A stretch of DNA of 64,000 nt, from contig NZ_JAGTWY010000001.1 in NCBI RefSeq assembly GCF_023657445.1, positions 1,116,001 through 1,180,000 of the forward strand. Reading direction: 5' to 3'. The stretch's first letter is position 1. Every line of letters begins with the position of its first letter. Below the pieces are notes generated by a model. The model did no database searches, was not told where the DNA came from, and saw nothing but the letters and a program-made list of their open reading frames with translations. Of the stretch, positions 62,289 to 64,000 are shown in pieces. Source of the stretch: Marinobacter sediminum. GTDB taxonomy: Bacteria > Pseudomonadota > Gammaproteobacteria > Pseudomonadales > Oleiphilaceae. The translations under genes and the position numbers were made by a program.

Positions 62289-63935
62289 ATGGCAAATCAG
62301 GGTTTGAGAAAGGCGATCGGCCTCGCGGCGGTTTCAATTGTTTTGCTCGTAGAGTTCGGTATGTTCTACGATTTTTTTTACCCGTTTCGGTTTTTGTGGG
62401 GCCAAGGCCTTATAACCGAGCTTGTCCTGTCGGTGGTGGTTTTCCTGTGGAGTTTGGCTGGCGTGTTTCTGGTCTTTTTCGGTGGCCGCAGTCTGTTTCG
62501 AACAATCACCCTCCCGTTTTTTATATTTTTCTATCTTTCCAATATCGGATCCTTCCTCGTCTCAAACGGACCTATCGATTTCCAGCAGGCAGACCTGATC
62601 GTGAGTTACTTCCAGTGGTGGGCCGGGGCTGTGGTTGAGAATATTGGTCTGGCCGTACTGCCGCTTCTCATAGTCCTTGTACCGCTTATTCTTGTCGTCG
62701 AACGTTTGCCTCGCCTTTTCAAGCTGAATATTCTCGGGAGGCTCTACGCCGTTCCAGTCATCACAGTACCGCTTGTCTTCATCGCTCTGCTAATTAGCGA
62801 TGGCATTTTTGATCGATACCCCTCTTTTTTCAGGGTGCCGGCACTACTTGCATTTGCGGGCCAAAGCGATCTTTACAGGGGAGAGCGATCAGAGGTCAGC
62901 TACTCCGGTTCTTTTGAATCGCAGGTTGAGAAAATAGTTCTGATTGTCGATGAAAGTATCCGAGCGGACATTCTTGGCATCAATGGGTACGTGAAAGATA
63001 CGACCCCCTATCTACGCTCGGTGGAAGAGGGACTGGTGAATTTCGGTATGGCCGCTTCGGCTTCAAACTGCAGTGATTATTCCAACCTCATCCTCAGGAC
63101 AGGGGTCAGAAAAGAGGCGATCCCGGATCGGGTTGAGAGGAGTTTAAAGATACCGTCGATCTGGCAACTTACCGGGCGGGCAGGGTATGACAATGTCTAC
63201 CTGGATGCTCAGAGCGCAGAGGAGTGGGCGAACTACCAGAACTTCATGAATGAGCATGAAGCTATTCACGTAGACGAAATACTAAGGCTTCGCCAGGACA
63301 TTGCCTATGACAGCGACACAATGGCTCGCGACAGGTTAACTGATCTCCTCAAACAACCAGGCAAGACCTTTATAATGCTTAATAAGTATGGCATTCACTT
63401 TCCGTACTTCAGGAGCTATCCCGACGGGTTCGAGCTCTTCACTCCGGCTCTCGTTCCAGGTGAGCCAATGAATGATCGAGAAAGATCCCTGAATTCATAC
63501 ATTAATGGAATGCGCTGGAGCGTGGATGATTGGTTCAGGGACTTGTTGTCTGAAAGCGACGAATTCAGGAAGTACGTCATCATCTATACGAGTGACCATG
63601 GACAAAACATAGTCGATGACGGGACATTGGCCACACACTGCAGGCCGAGAGCGAACCGTTTCGAAGGTATTGTGCCCATGATGGTTTTCTCGAACGACCC
63701 GGAAACCCTGGAGCGATTTGAGGCATCGCAATCAACGAATTATGACCAAACGAGCCATTTTCAGGTATTTCCGACGTTGATTAGCCTCGCAGGCTACAAT
63801 GAATCCTGGGTGAGAAGTTATTACGGCGCATCGTTGAGCGAGCCTGCGGGCACTCCGCCGGAATTTTTTGTGGGAGACGCCTTTGGCCGCGGATCGGTCA
63901 GAAAATGGGTCCCAATATTCCCTCGCAGAGACTGA
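62289..63935 (+). CDS. Sulfatase-fold phosphoethanolamine-transferase-like membrane protein
   Basis: A 548-residue protein with about five N-terminal membrane helices (1-190) and a large periplasmic alkaline-phosphatase-fold domain. Metal and catalytic motifs seen are LIVDESIRADILGINGY (Asp221, Glu222), a likely nucleophile region NCSDYSN (Ser262), TSDHGQN (Asp436, His437) and ATHCRPR. This pattern is that of EptA/CptA-type enzymes that move phosphoethanolamine onto lipid A or LPS core; the acceptor is not known. Start at 62289 has GAGG upstream; a TTG 27 bases earlier is an alternative. It is AT-richer than the genes before the tRNA. The remaining 65 bases of the window show nothing. Confidence 0.78.
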   Translation: MANQGLRKAIGLAAVSIVLLVEFGMFYDFFYPFRFLWGQGLITELVLSVVVFLWSLAGVFLVFFGGRSLFRTITLPFFIFFYLSNIGSFLVSNGPIDFQQADLIVSYFQWWAGAVVENIGLAVLPLLIVLVPLILVVERLPRLFKLNILGRLYAVPVITVPLVFIALLISDGIFDRYPSFFRVPALLAFAGQSDLYRGERSEVSYSGSFESQVEKIVLIVDESIRADILGINGYVKDTTPYLRSVEEGLVNFGMAASASNCSDYSNLILRTGVRKEAIPDRVERSLKIPSIWQLTGRAGYDNVYLDAQSAEEWANYQNFMNEHEAIHVDEILRLRQDIAYDSDTMARDRLTDLLKQPGKTFIMLNKYGIHFPYFRSYPDGFELFTPALVPGEPMNDRERSLNSYINGMRWSVDDWFRDLLSESDEFRKYVIIYTSDHGQNIVDDGTLATHCRPRANRFEGIVPMMVFSNDPETLERFEASQSTNYDQTSHFQVFPTLISLAGYNESWVRSYYGASLSEPAGTPPEFFVGDAFGRGSVRKWVPIFPRRD

Positions 63936-64000
63936 AAGCTTCTGAACCATTCGAAGGTCGCTGCATGGCTGCAGCGCTATCTTTCCCAGTTAACCACTGA

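Overview
The window looks like core chromosome of a GC-rich marine gammaproteobacterium close to Marinobacter/Pseudomonas. This rests on gene order and protein character, not on a database match. The blocks leuCDB-asd-fimV-truA, accD-folC-SPOR-cvpA-purF-metZ, ftsK-lolA-rarA-serS-SUMT, gloB-methyltransferase-rnhA-dnaQ-fimL, cysI-DUF934 and tusDCBE all occur as conserved neighbourhoods in Pseudomonas. Here trpB and trpA sit between trpF and accD, so truA-trpFBA-accD-folC is one run.

Layout. 1-7 kb: tail of aroC, an MFS transporter, a LysR regulator divergent from leuCDB, then asd. 7-10.6 kb: fimV, preceded by a terminator and four copies of a 7-bp motif. 10.6-20.8 kb: truA, trpFBA, accD, folC, a SPOR-domain protein, cvpA, purF, metZ. 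20.8-27.6 kb: ftsK, lolA, rarA, serS and a stand-alone uroporphyrinogen-III methyltransferase. 27.7-31.3 kb: a DAHP synthase on the minus strand, then a DUF1631-like protein and a PilZ protein. 31.3-40.6 kb, mostly minus strand: fabI, the yejABEF peptide ABC importer, mltD, gloB. 40.6-47.9 kb: a methyltransferase, rnhA, dnaQ, fimL, a membrane protein, an SCP2 protein, sohB, acuI. 48-58.7 kb: cysI with its DUF934 partner, a 34-residue membrane peptide, a DUF2970 protein, metH, nfuA, a DUF445 protein, tusDCBE. 58.7-59.5 kb: a Bax-inhibitor-1-like membrane protein.

A tRNA-Ser(UGA) gene at 59.74-59.83 kb marks a change in character. Downstream the sequence is more AT-rich and sparsely coded. It holds a perfect 20-bp palindrome, a possible folded RNA element, two decaying genes (a carboxymuconolactone-decarboxylase-like gene with a stop and a frameshift, and a glutaredoxin/GST-N gene with an in-frame TAA), and two envelope genes: a multi-pass M23-like protein and an alkaline-phosphatase-fold phosphoethanolamine-transferase-like protein. 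This looks like one edge of an accessory island at a tRNA gene.

Themes. Amino-acid synthesis (Leu, Asp family, Trp, chorismate, Met) dominates the first half. A sulfur thread (siroheme methyltransferase, CysI, MetZ, MetH, NfuA, TusBCDE) runs through the second. FimV and FimL, both tied to type IV pilus control in Pseudomonas, lie about 32 kb apart, with a PilZ protein between them. No CRISPR array, insertion sequence, rRNA or phage gene was seen.
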